Origin: Cytophagaceae bacterium
GTDB taxonomy: Bacteria; Bacteroidota; Bacteroidia; Cytophagales; Spirosomataceae
Assembly: GCA_947459055.1 (NCBI GenBank)
Contig: CANHCG010000044.1
Coordinates: 1-9,324, forward strand
DNA: 9,324 nucleotides
Direction: 5' to 3'
The notes below the pieces were generated by a model. The model did no database searches. It had not been told where the DNA came from and saw only the letters and a program-made list of their open reading frames with translations. Shown in pieces: positions 1 to 7,251 of the stretch (the stretch's first letter is position 1; every line of letters begins with the position of its first letter). The translations under genes were made by a program, and so were the position numbers.

Positions 1-1
1 A

Positions 2-103
2 AATGGCTATCCTTCGCGTAAAACCACCGATGATTTGATAGAAAACAAAGCGGAAATCGTGTCTAGATATCGATTAAATACGCTTACCTTACCATTTCAA
101 TAA
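2..103 (+). CDS. C-terminal end of an unidentified protein (partial, 5' end outside window)
   Basis: An open frame enters from the left edge and runs 33 codons to a TAA at 101-103. The visible peptide is mildly charged (it includes TTDDLIENKAEIVSRY) and ends TLPFQ. It has no membrane segment or motif I can recognise, so no function is proposed. It is preferred over the other frames because it stays open to the edge and stops only 8 bases before the antiporter start at 112, a spacing typical of an operon. If real, it is probably cotranscribed with the antiporter. Too little is visible to be certain that it is coding. Confidence 0.5.
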   Translation, partial: NGYPSRKTTDDLIENKAEIVSRYRLNTLTLPFQ

Positions 104-111
104 TTTATTGA

Positions 112-1149
112 ATGGAATTTTCGTCAATTGCTAACCCATACTTATTTCTTATTTTCGCCGCGGCCACCGCAGCGATTTGGGCGGCAGGTATTCGATTAAC
201 GAAAGCGATCGACGTCATTACCATTCATTTTGACTTAGGAGAGGCATTTGGCGGCATGGTTTTTTTAGCCGTTGTCACCAACCTCCCCGAAATCGCCATT
301 ACCTTCATGGCCGCCAAACACCACGCCTACGACCTCGCTGTAAGCAATTTACTAGGCGGTGTGGCCATACAAACCGTGGTCTTAGTTCTTATCGACGTAT
401 TCGGTGTGGGCCGCTCGGCCCCCTTAACAAACAAAGGCCATTCGAGTATTTTGGTGTTGGAAGGCGTGGCGCTGATTCTTATTTTGACCTTAGTCCTCAT
501 GGCTAAAGAGTTTCCAAGTACCTTCATTTTTTTCCGCACTACGCCCTTTGAATGGCTTATTTTGTTCATTTGGTTAGGCTCCATTTTCGTGGTAGTAAAA
601 AAATCCCGAAGTGCTAATGATGAAAAAAAACAAGCTCGAAAATTGGAAGAAATGAGGCATCCGAAAGCCCCTTTTCAAGGAGGTCCTTCCTTAGCGATTT
701 GGACGCTTCTCGTCGGTGCCCTAATTACTTTATTCGCTGGTTATGTACTGGAAGTGGCTGGAGAGACAATCGTCTCTCGCTTTCATATGAGCAGTGCGCT
801 GTTTGGAGGAACACTCCTCGCATTGTGCACCGCCCTGCCTGAAATATCCACGGGAATCGCCTCAGCAAAATTGCGTAATTACAACATGGCCGTGTCCGAT
901 ATTTTCGGCGGCAACGCCTTTCTTCCAGTCCTATTTTTATTTGCTTCGCTCATCGGCGGAGATGCCATTATCCCAAATTTAAGCCCATCAGACTCCTATT
1001 TTACCGCTTTAGGCATATTTCTCACAGGAATTTACATCATCGGAATGGTGCTGCATTCAAAAAAGCAAATCCTCCGAATGGGCATCGATTCTTTCATCGT
1101 ACTCCTGGTTTACCTCCTCGGACTCCTGGGGCTAGGATTTATCTCATAA
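112..1149 (+). CDS. Sodium/calcium exchanger family (CaCA) membrane antiporter
   Basis: This 345-residue inner-membrane protein has the two inverted alpha repeats of the CaCA (Na_Ca_ex) superfamily, which exchanges Ca2+ or other cations for Na+ or H+. Alpha-1 contains TNLPE (residues 56-60) followed by AVSNLLGG (76-83). Alpha-2 contains TALPE (240-244) followed by AVSDIFGG (260-267). The two Glu of the PE motifs, and the Asn79/Asp263 pair, correspond to ion-coordinating residues in the archaeal exchanger NCX_Mj. About five hydrophobic segments lie in each half, joined by a basic cytoplasmic-type loop at about 163-190 (rich in K, R and E). The usual Ser after Thr in the GTSxPE motif is Asn57 and Ala241 here, so ion selectivity may differ. 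The ATG at 112 is the first in-frame start and lies 8 bases after the preceding stop. The 3' end overlaps the convergent gene by 6 bases. The family is clear; the transported ion is not. Confidence 0.92.
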   Translation: MEFSSIANPYLFLIFAAATAAIWAAGIRLTKAIDVITIHFDLGEAFGGMVFLAVVTNLPEIAITFMAAKHHAYDLAVSNLLGGVAIQTVVLVLIDVFGVGRSAPLTNKGHSSILVLEGVALILILTLVLMAKEFPSTFIFFRTTPFEWLILFIWLGSIFVVVKKSRSANDEKKQARKLEEMRHPKAPFQGGPSLAIWTLLVGALITLFAGYVLEVAGETIVSRFHMSSALFGGTLLALCTALPEISTGIASAKLRNYNMAVSDIFGGNAFLPVLFLFASLIGGDAIIPNLSPSDSYFTALGIFLTGIYIIGMVLHSKKQILRMGIDSFIVLLVYLLGLLGLGFIS

Positions 1150-1992
1150 ACTTTTCAAAAACGCCAAACTAATTGGCACATTTTCCAGTTCATGCTCGCT
1201 TTCATCTTCGATAAAGCAATGTTCCACGCCGGCCTTTTTGCCTAATTTGATAATCTGTTTCCAATTCCCCTGACCTTGACCCACAGGCACGTCATTTTCC
1301 GCCGGTGTACCGCCCGTCAAATCTCCTTTTACTCCTTTTTTAAGGTCTTTAACGTGCATTAATTTCCAACGACCTGGGTATTTTTTCAACAGCTTCATCG
1401 GCATTTCCGCACCGCCGCCATGCATCGTCCACAAGACATCCATCTCAAAAGAAACATAGGCTGGATTGGTGTTTTGAATCATGTAATCCAACAAGGTCCC
1501 ATCTCCAAAAGGCTGAAATTCAAAACCGTGGTCATGGTAACAAAGCGTAATACCATTTTCTTTTAAGACCTGGCCCGCCTTATTGAATACTTCCACCGCA
1601 TTTTTTGCGTTGTCCAATGAAAACTCCCCGCGCTTGTGGGGAATCCAAGCACACATCACAAATTTGGAGCCTAAAATCTTCGCCTTCCGAACGACCTCCA
1701 TAGGATCTTTCGCCAATTCCTGAAAATCGGCCCCCGTCGACGGAATCGAAATTCCACGCGCATCGCATTGCTTTTTAAATTCCTCTAAGGTCATTCCCTT
1801 GGCGCCACCACCTTCTAATTCGGTAATGCCCATCTCCTTGATGATATCAAGTGTTTTTTCGGCATTGACAGGGAAATGTTTGCGGAACGTATAGGCCTGA
1901 ACGCCCAAAGGATAGGTATATATTTTTTGTGAAATGGCCCCAAATGAGACAAAAAGGGCAACAAAAAGAAGTAATTGTGACTTTAGTTTCAT
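1144..1992 (-). CDS. Secreted sugar phosphate isomerase/epimerase-like TIM-barrel protein
   Basis: This 282-residue protein belongs to the xylose isomerase-like TIM-barrel (AP_endonuc_2) superfamily. Residues 1-21 form a signal peptide (Lys-rich start, hydrophobic core, probable cleavage AIS|Q), so the enzyme is likely periplasmic. Barrel motifs run in order: GVQAYTFR (30-37), Glu158 in HDHGFEF, Asp185 in FEMDVLW, His213 in LMHVKDL and Glu262 in FIEDES. Spacing and order match the four metal ligands (Glu, Asp, His, Glu) of tagatose/psicose 3-epimerases, so a divalent-metal sugar epimerase or isomerase is plausible. VGQGQGNW (237-244) is a common family signature. The substrate cannot be read from the sequence, and no sugar-utilisation genes adjoin it. 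The TGA stop overlaps the convergent antiporter stop. The ATG at 1992 gives a complete signal peptide. Confidence 0.9.
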   Translation of the reverse strand: MKLKSQLLLFVALFVSFGAISQKIYTYPLGVQAYTFRKHFPVNAEKTLDIIKEMGITELEGGGAKGMTLEEFKKQCDARGISIPSTGADFQELAKDPMEVVRKAKILGSKFVMCAWIPHKRGEFSLDNAKNAVEVFNKAGQVLKENGITLCYHDHGFEFQPFGDGTLLDYMIQNTNPAYVSFEMDVLWTMHGGGAEMPMKLLKKYPGRWKLMHVKDLKKGVKGDLTGGTPAENDVPVGQGQGNWKQIIKLGKKAGVEHCFIEDESEHELENVPISLAFLKSL

Positions 1993-2005
1993 GCTAGAAT
2001 AGGTT

Positions 2006-2013
2006 TATATTTG
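2006..2013 (+). promoter_or_regulatory. Putative Bacteroidota -7 promoter element (TATATTTG)
   Basis: The sequence exactly matches TAnnTTTG and lies 30 bases before the ATG of the pentapeptide repeat gene, leaving a leader of roughly 20-25 bases. A TTTA about 20 bases upstream (1982-1985) could serve as a degenerate -33 TTTG. The assignment rests on motif and position only. Confidence 0.5.
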
Positions 2014-2014
2014 T

Positions 2015-2022
2015 GAAATTTA
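2015..2022 (-). promoter_or_regulatory. Possible weak -7 element for the secreted isomerase gene (TAAATTTC)
   Basis: On the minus strand this is one mismatch from TAnnTTTG (final G replaced by C), 22 bases before the ATG at 1992. It lies immediately beside the plus-strand element at 2006-2013, so the two divergent genes would share a very compact promoter region. No convincing -33 element is visible. Confidence 0.25.
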
Positions 2023-2043
2023 CCGAAAAATTTTAGAAAATTG

Positions 2044-2610
2044 ATGGAAAAAAATTATTTCGTTGGGGAATCTTATTCTAAAATCCACCAGCTCCAAACG
2101 GGAGAATATGAGGATTGCATCTTTCAAAAAGCGGAATTAGAAAGCCAAGATTTCACCGGATTTAAATTCGTGGATTGTGTGTTTGAAGATTCAAATCTCA
2201 GCCTTGCCAAGCTAAAAAACACCTCCTTCCAAAAAGTTCATTTTAAAAACTGCAAATTACAAGGCTTGCATTTCGAAAATTGCAATCCCTTTTTATTTGA
2301 AGTTTCGTTTGAAGCCTGTCAATTAAATCTAGCTTCCTTTTATAAAATTAAAACCAAAGGTACCCGATTTACCCATTGCAATCTCCGAGAAGTCGATTTT
2401 ACAGAGGCCGATTTTACAATGGGCATTTTCGACTATTGTGATCTTCAAGGGGCTATATTTGATCAAAGCATAGTAGAAAAAGCAGATTTTCGTCTGGCTG
2501 AATCGTTTCAGCTAAACCCTTCGATCAACCGAATCAAAAAAGCAAAATTTGCTAGCAATAATCTACTCGGGCTGATTTCACATTTGGATATTCTGATCGA
2601 CGAAGCCTAG
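2044..2610 (+). CDS. Pentapeptide repeat protein
   Basis: This 188-residue soluble protein is built from tandem five-residue repeats of the A(D/N)LxF type, which form a right-handed quadrilateral beta-helix. Repeat-like steps run from about residue 30 to 160, for example FTGFKFVDCVFEDSNLSLAKL, then LREVDFTEADFTMGIFDYCDL and ADFRLAE. A C-terminal segment (about 165-188, SINRIKKAKFASNNLLGLIS) resembles the C-terminal cap of the Qnr/McbG-like group. No signal peptide or membrane segment is seen, so it is probably cytoplasmic. Some relatives mimic DNA and bind gyrase, but that cannot be inferred here. ATG 2044 is preferred to the in-frame TTG directly before it (2041) because ATG is the common start and the spacing from the promoter suits it. 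It is probably cotranscribed with the acyltransferase 38 bases downstream. Confidence 0.9.
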   Translation: MEKNYFVGESYSKIHQLQTGEYEDCIFQKAELESQDFTGFKFVDCVFEDSNLSLAKLKNTSFQKVHFKNCKLQGLHFENCNPFLFEVSFEACQLNLASFYKIKTKGTRFTHCNLREVDFTEADFTMGIFDYCDLQGAIFDQSIVEKADFRLAESFQLNPSINRIKKAKFASNNLLGLISHLDILIDEA

Positions 2611-2648
2611 CAACGAAAAAAAATGTAGATTTAAAAAAAATTAGTCCA

Positions 2649-3521
2649 TTGGTTTATCTATTAAAATTCGTAGTTCGTTTAGCCTTGCGCATTTTTTGTC
2701 CGCAAATAATGATCCATGAAAAATGGTTATTAAATCCAAAAGGGCCTGTTTTATTGCTAGCGAACCATCCGGATTCCTTTTTAGATGCGGTCATCATCGG
2801 TGCTTCTTACCATCGAAAAATTCATTTTTTGGCCCGTGGAGATGTTTTCGAAAACCCAATATTTGGTTTTTTATTGCGCTCCATCGGCATGATTCCCATC
2901 TTTCGAGCTAGGGAAGGAAAACAACATTTGCATCGCAATCAAGATACTTTTCAAGAATCCGTGGATATCCTCTCCAAAGGGGGCGCCGTACTAATTTTCA
3001 TCGAAGGTATTTGCTTGAATACGCATGAAATCCAACCTTTCAAAAAAGGAGCCGCCCGAATTTTAGCGCAAACGCAAGCCATGGGAGTATTTCCCTTGTT
3101 ACATGTACTTGGAATCGGGTATAATGACTTTACCAAATTTGGGAAAAAAGTCATCCTTCACATCGCAGAACTAGAACAAAAAGAAGCGATTAGTTCCCCC
3201 AAAGATTTTATAGAATTCAATGAGCGGATTCGGTCTCAGATGGCCCAAATCCTTGAAGTCCCTATGGAAAAAACGCGTATTTTAAAAGGGATTTCATATG
3301 TCATTCACTGGCCTTTTTATTGGCCTATTCGCCAATTTGTCTTTCAAAAAACCAAAGGCACCGTATTTTATGATTCGGTCCTGTTCGCGGTACTCTTGTT
3401 TAGCTATCCTCTTTATTTGTTGGTATTAGGAGGATTGATGGCCTATTTTGACCTGCCGAAACCCGTCATTTATTTAAGCATGTCATGGCTGATTATTTCG
3501 GCGCGGTTGAGCCTGAAATAA
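2649..3521 (+). CDS. PlsC-type 1-acylglycerol-3-phosphate acyltransferase family protein
   Basis: This 290-residue membrane-associated acyltransferase probably transfers an acyl chain to a glycerophosphate or related lipid acceptor at the inner membrane. Block I is NHPDSFLD (39-46), with catalytic His40 and Asp46 in HX5D spacing instead of the usual HX4D. Block II is GMIPIFR (80-86). Block III is FIEG (117-120), followed by PFKKGAARI (130-138). A hydrophobic N-terminus (2-17) and two C-terminal membrane segments (about 242-265 and 271-288) flank the catalytic domain. The start is set at TTG 2649: no ATG lies upstream in frame, and the first internal ATG (2709) would remove the N-terminal hydrophobic segment usual in this family. 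A-rich sequence precedes the TTG. The start codon is less certain than the family. The 3' end overlaps the convergent membrane protein gene by 29 bases. Confidence 0.88.
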   Translation: MVYLLKFVVRLALRIFCPQIMIHEKWLLNPKGPVLLLANHPDSFLDAVIIGASYHRKIHFLARGDVFENPIFGFLLRSIGMIPIFRAREGKQHLHRNQDTFQESVDILSKGGAVLIFIEGICLNTHEIQPFKKGAARILAQTQAMGVFPLLHVLGIGYNDFTKFGKKVILHIAELEQKEAISSPKDFIEFNERIRSQMAQILEVPMEKTRILKGISYVIHWPFYWPIRQFVFQKTKGTVFYDSVLFAVLLFSYPLYLLVLGGLMAYFDLPKPVIYLSMSWLIISARLSLK

Positions 3522-5079
3522 GGTAAATGGGATTGTTTTTCGACTCCTGAATGATGCGTTTAGTAAAACCGATTGGGATTGGGAGAGGCTTTTGTTGGGA
3601 CCCAACATACACAATCGGTAAGCCCAACGAATCTGACAACGCAAATAATCGCTTACTCGCTACTTTTTGATCTGGTTTTACCCAGGTAACGATATCATTT
3701 CTTTCATTATCCAAGGACCGAATGTAATAGTAATTCCAATCATCGAAATTGATAATGGCCCGCGGAATATCGTGGCGTTGGGTCCCCGCCGCAATCCGGG
3801 CATATCCTTCCCTAATCGCCTCATGGGGCTGCCCAAAAAATATATTTCCAATCAAAAAGACTGCATTAAGGCCTATAAACACTTTCCAAAGTCCTTTTCT
3901 AAAGGGTGGATAGGGCCCATCTGTCAAAAATCCTAGGAGCGGAATCCAAAGAAAAATCGCATGATGTCCGAACCGAACCTTTCCCAATGCCATAAAAACT
4001 ATGGCCATGGTGAAAAAGGAAATTAAATATCGATTTCGCAGATATAATCGAGGGTTTTTGGCAAAAAAAACGAGGGCCGCCAACAGAAATGCCCATGCGA
4101 AAAAAGGCCGTAAACCGAATAGTTTTACCTGAAAAAAGGAAAAATAATCGACGTTTCTCAACAAATAAAAACTAAAATCAAATTGATGCAGCAGGATCCA
4201 AAACACCGTATTTCTGTCCTCGAAAATCCCTTGTAAAGGCTCTAATGAAAAATTTCCGTGGTAGCATTGTTTTAAAAAAGCGACCAACATTGGACCATCT
4301 CCACCACCTAAAAATTGAGATTCTGGCAAACAGCGTTGAGCCAATTCCACCGTATTGAAATCCACTGCGCAAATCTCATAGCGCATAAAAACCTGAATAA
4401 AAAGGAAGAATAGGCCGATGGATCCAATTAAAAAAAGGCTTGATTTTTGGCGAATTTGACTGAATCCCATGTGGGCAAAGGCAAAAACCAAAGCCGCAGG
4501 CCAGATATACAAAAAGAAAATTTTATCGTAAAAAGCGATGGCCCAAATGAGGGCTAGCAATCCGGCAAACAGTCCTTTTTTTAAATTGGATGGACTTAGG
4601 TACAGCTTTTCGATCCAAATTTTCGTCCATAAAAATACGAGAATCGCCACATTAACTGGCCCTCCATCGTGCATCACGCTTACATACAAAGGAAAAAAGA
4701 AAACCAAAAAAACTTTAGCGGAACGTGTTAGCTTGAAACTTCGAAAAAAACTCCAAAAAATAACATATATGCTTAAAATGCCATATCCTATTTTGGCCCA
4801 AAGCAACGGAAATAAAACATAAAAAGGATAAAATAACGCGGCTTGTAAATTCCCTGTATATGGAAAAGGAAAGGGGGTGGAAATGCCCCATGGACCTTTT
4901 TTGAGATAGGCTTCAAAGCCTTCACTAAAATGAGTCAAATAGAAATTCGGCTGCCCATAGGCCAAAGGATGGAAATTAATAAATTCATCCATGTGAACAG
5001 GTAAACCCACGCCGACAAGCACGGCAATAAGGCCGATGAGTAAAAAAAGAATTCCTTGAAAGGACTTTTGAGACATCAT
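3493..5079 (-). CDS. Multi-pass membrane protein, candidate GT-C-type glycosyltransferase
   Basis: This is a 528-residue integral membrane protein with about 10-12 hydrophobic segments between residues 8 and 425 (for example 8-26, 81-94, 98-113, 122-135, 168-185, 213-232, 337-350 and 408-424), followed by a soluble tail of about 100 residues. The first extracytoplasmic loop has an acidic pair, Asp31-Glu32 in HMDEF, and then PFPYTGN (71-77). An acidic residue or pair after the first membrane helix is a hallmark of GT-C enzymes such as ArnT and PMT, which use polyprenyl-phosphate sugar donors, so this is the best guess. I do not recognise a specific family. The start overlaps the GH3 stop as ATGA; a second ATG follows immediately, and both imply translational coupling. 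It is the last gene of the minus-strand cluster. That it is a real membrane protein is certain; glycosyl transfer is inference. Confidence 0.8.
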   Translation of the reverse strand: MMSQKSFQGILFLLIGLIAVLVGVGLPVHMDEFINFHPLAYGQPNFYLTHFSEGFEAYLKKGPWGISTPFPFPYTGNLQAALFYPFYVLFPLLWAKIGYGILSIYVIFWSFFRSFKLTRSAKVFLVFFFPLYVSVMHDGGPVNVAILVFLWTKIWIEKLYLSPSNLKKGLFAGLLALIWAIAFYDKIFFLYIWPAALVFAFAHMGFSQIRQKSSLFLIGSIGLFFLFIQVFMRYEICAVDFNTVELAQRCLPESQFLGGGDGPMLVAFLKQCYHGNFSLEPLQGIFEDRNTVFWILLHQFDFSFYLLRNVDYFSFFQVKLFGLRPFFAWAFLLAALVFFAKNPRLYLRNRYLISFFTMAIVFMALGKVRFGHHAIFLWIPLLGFLTDGPYPPFRKGLWKVFIGLNAVFLIGNIFFGQPHEAIREGYARIAAGTQRHDIPRAIINFDDWNYYYIRSLDNERNDIVTWVKPDQKVASKRLFALSDSLGLPIVYVGSQQKPLPIPIGFTKRIIQESKNNPIYLISGSTAPK

Positions 5080-6563
5080 GCGATTTTATCTGCGATCGAA
5101 CGGTCATTGGACAAGCGAGGAACCTTATTTTGGCCGCCTAATTTTCCTTGCGATTTCATGTAATCGATAAACGCATTTTTCCCCAAGGACCGAATGACCA
5201 AAGCTTGTAAGATTTTTCCGTCAATTAAATCCTTATAATACATGTTTTGTTTCTGCATCGACTCGTCTAAAACCAGCTTAAACGCGTTCAAATCATGCGG
5301 TAGCTTATCAAATTCCACTAGCCATTCGTGATAAGGCAATTCGCCCGTCGGCGGATTTACTTGGGGGGCCAAAGTAAACTCCACCACCTGCGCTTCCGGA
5401 TGCGCATCCAAAGCCGCCCGCATTGCGCGTTCTACTTCTTCCGCAATCACATGTTCGCCAAAAGCTGAAATAAAGTGCTTAATCCGACCCGTCACCACAA
5501 TCCTATACGGATTTAAAGACACAAATTTGACTGTATCGCCAATCGAATAGGCCCATAAACCTGCATTGGTGGTCATTAATAAAGCATAATTAACCCCGAT
5601 TTCAACTTCCGCTAAGCACAGTCGTTTCGGTGCCGCAGAAAAATAGGTATCGGTAGGGACAAATTCGTAAAAAATACCTGCGTCTACTAGCAATAGCAAG
5701 CCTTCTTCCCCACTCGAATCCTGAAATGCAATAAATCCTTCTGAAGCAGGATAGGTTTCTACCACATCGATTGGCCGATCGATGGACTCCATGAGTTTTT
5801 GTCGGTAAGGCTCAAAATTCACCCCGCCGGTCACAAATACCTGGAAATCGGGAAATAACTCCCCGATTTTTTTACCTGTTAAGGTCTCCAATCGATCAAA
5901 ATACATTTGAACCCAAGGCGGAATGCCTGAAATCAAACCCATGCGTTCTTGATGCGTTTCTTGGACAATGGCGCCCAATTTTTCTTCCCAATCCTCGATG
6001 CAATTAGTCGCGTAAGATGGCAATTGATTACTCCGTAAATAGCTAGGGACATGGTGATTCACGATGCCGGATAATCGGCCCGTCGGAATTCCTTTTGGCG
6101 AATCTAATTCCGGAGATCCGGAAAGAAAAATCAATTTTTGGTCTAAAAATGCTGAATTTCCACTGTGATAAACGTAATGCAATAAGGCATCTCGCGCGCC
6201 CTGAATATGAAAAGGCATCGATTCTTTGGAAATGGGAATGTATTTCGCTCCGGAGGTCGTGCCGGATGTTTTTGCAAAATAGGCGGGTTTTCCCGGCCAT
6301 AATATATCGGCGCTTCCGAGAACCGTTTCTTCAATATAAGGCTTTAGGTCCTCATATTCTGAAATGGGCACCTGCGCCTTAAATTCTAAATAATTTCGAA
6401 TTTTTTCAAAGGCAAAAGCTTGCCCAAAAATTGTTTTCTCTGCTTTTTTTAAATTGGAAGTAAGCCAAAATTCTTGTCGCTGAATGGCTTTTTGTTGCGC
6501 CTTTTGGTGCTTTTTGACAATGTGTTTGGCAAAGGGTTTGGCAAAGAAAGAACGAATGCCCAT
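5076..6563 (-). CDS. GH3 auxin-responsive promoter family protein (adenylate-forming enzyme)
   Basis: This 495-residue protein is a bacterial member of the GH3 family, which belongs to the adenylate-forming superfamily. Plant members adenylate carboxylates such as jasmonate or auxin and join them to amino acids. The three ATP/AMP-binding motifs are present: TSGTTSGAKYIP (99-110), YPASEG (271-276, equivalent to the plant YASSE) and YSIGDTVKF (339-347). FISAFGEHV (364-372) begins the C-terminal lid domain. The N-terminus is basic and amphipathic, without a signal peptide, so the enzyme is cytoplasmic. Length is normal for the family. ATG 6563 lies 6 bases after the upstream TPR gene. The stop overlaps the start of the membrane protein gene. 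The acyl substrate and acceptor are unknown; coupling to a membrane protein may point to modification of an envelope component, but this is inference. Confidence 0.93.
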   Translation of the reverse strand: MGIRSFFAKPFAKHIVKKHQKAQQKAIQRQEFWLTSNLKKAEKTIFGQAFAFEKIRNYLEFKAQVPISEYEDLKPYIEETVLGSADILWPGKPAYFAKTSGTTSGAKYIPISKESMPFHIQGARDALLHYVYHSGNSAFLDQKLIFLSGSPELDSPKGIPTGRLSGIVNHHVPSYLRSNQLPSYATNCIEDWEEKLGAIVQETHQERMGLISGIPPWVQMYFDRLETLTGKKIGELFPDFQVFVTGGVNFEPYRQKLMESIDRPIDVVETYPASEGFIAFQDSSGEEGLLLLVDAGIFYEFVPTDTYFSAAPKRLCLAEVEIGVNYALLMTTNAGLWAYSIGDTVKFVSLNPYRIVVTGRIKHFISAFGEHVIAEEVERAMRAALDAHPEAQVVEFTLAPQVNPPTGELPYHEWLVEFDKLPHDLNAFKLVLDESMQKQNMYYKDLIDGKILQALVIRSLGKNAFIDYMKSQGKLGGQNKVPRLSNDRSIADKIA

Positions 6564-6569
6564 ACGCGC

Positions 6570-7241
6570 TTATTTAAAGATTCCCTTGGGGTCTGGCATT
6601 TTTTCGGCCAACAAACTCCCGAAATTCAAATCCATTTGCAAGATATCCACAGACCGACAAGCATGGAAATATTCCCAAGCCTTTTCATATTTTTCTTGAT
6701 AAAACGCCACTTGACTTCGTTTCATCCAAGCGTTTGCATTCTTAGGTTCGTCGGCCAAGGATTGTGCCAATTCCGCATCCGCTTCCGCCAATGTCCCACA
6801 ATCCATCCCTTTTAAATAACAACTCAATAACACAACCGCATAATCCACGCGCATTAACGCTTGGGTAGGATCTGACATGAGGCCTTTGGTCAACAATTGT
6901 TTCGCAATCGGAAAATCCTGGCGCTGAAACGAAATCACCCCCAAGCCCCAAAAGGCATCAATATTCGCCGTATCCAATGCATTTACCAGATTAAACCGAT
7001 AGGTGGCCGTATCTAATTTTCCAGTGGCGACAAATTCCCAAGCCCGCTCCGCAAAAAAGGTAGCGGCTTCCTTCCTTGAAGGAAAACTAGCATCGCAGCC
7101 CTCTAAAAAGCTAGTCAATTCTTTCTGATCTTTCGCTGGCAACGTTTTTCCGCCAAAAAACACTTGGTACTTTAATGGTTTTTGCGCGAACGACACCCAA
7201 GTCAAACTCACAAATAAAGTTAAAAGGACATATTTTTTCAT
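6570..7241 (-). CDS. Exported TPR-like repeat protein
   Basis: This 223-residue protein has a clear signal peptide (1-19, MKKYVLL start, probable cleavage SFA|Q), so it is likely periplasmic or otherwise exported. The mature part is mainly helical with degenerate tetratricopeptide repeats, best seen at about 94-126 (AFWGLGVISFQRQDFPIAKQ region) and 167-198 (NANAWMKRSQVAFYQEKYEKA region). Four Cys are present (48, 140, 147, 195). TPR proteins act as binding scaffolds; no partner is indicated. The start is set at ATG 7241 because it opens the signal peptide and follows the helicase stop by 10 bases. A longer in-frame reading from 7343 would lie inside the helicase gene and bury the signal peptide. 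It precedes the GH3 gene by 6 bases, so the two are almost certainly cotranscribed. Confidence 0.85.
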   Translation of the reverse strand: MKKYVLLTLFVSLTWVSFAQKPLKYQVFFGGKTLPAKDQKELTSFLEGCDASFPSRKEAATFFAERAWEFVATGKLDTATYRFNLVNALDTANIDAFWGLGVISFQRQDFPIAKQLLTKGLMSDPTQALMRVDYAVVLLSCYLKGMDCGTLAEADAELAQSLADEPKNANAWMKRSQVAFYQEKYEKAWEYFHACRSVDILQMDLNFGSLLAEKMPDPKGIFK

Positions 7242-7251
7242 AAGCACAAAT

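Noticed and set aside
2041..2043. TTG as start codon of the pentapeptide repeat gene
   Set aside because: An ATG follows immediately in frame, so the more common start codon is preferred; the difference is one residue.
6095..6382. Plus-strand 95-residue open frame and similar short frames within the GH3 gene
   Set aside because: It is antisense to conserved GH3 motifs, with no motif or initiation context of its own.
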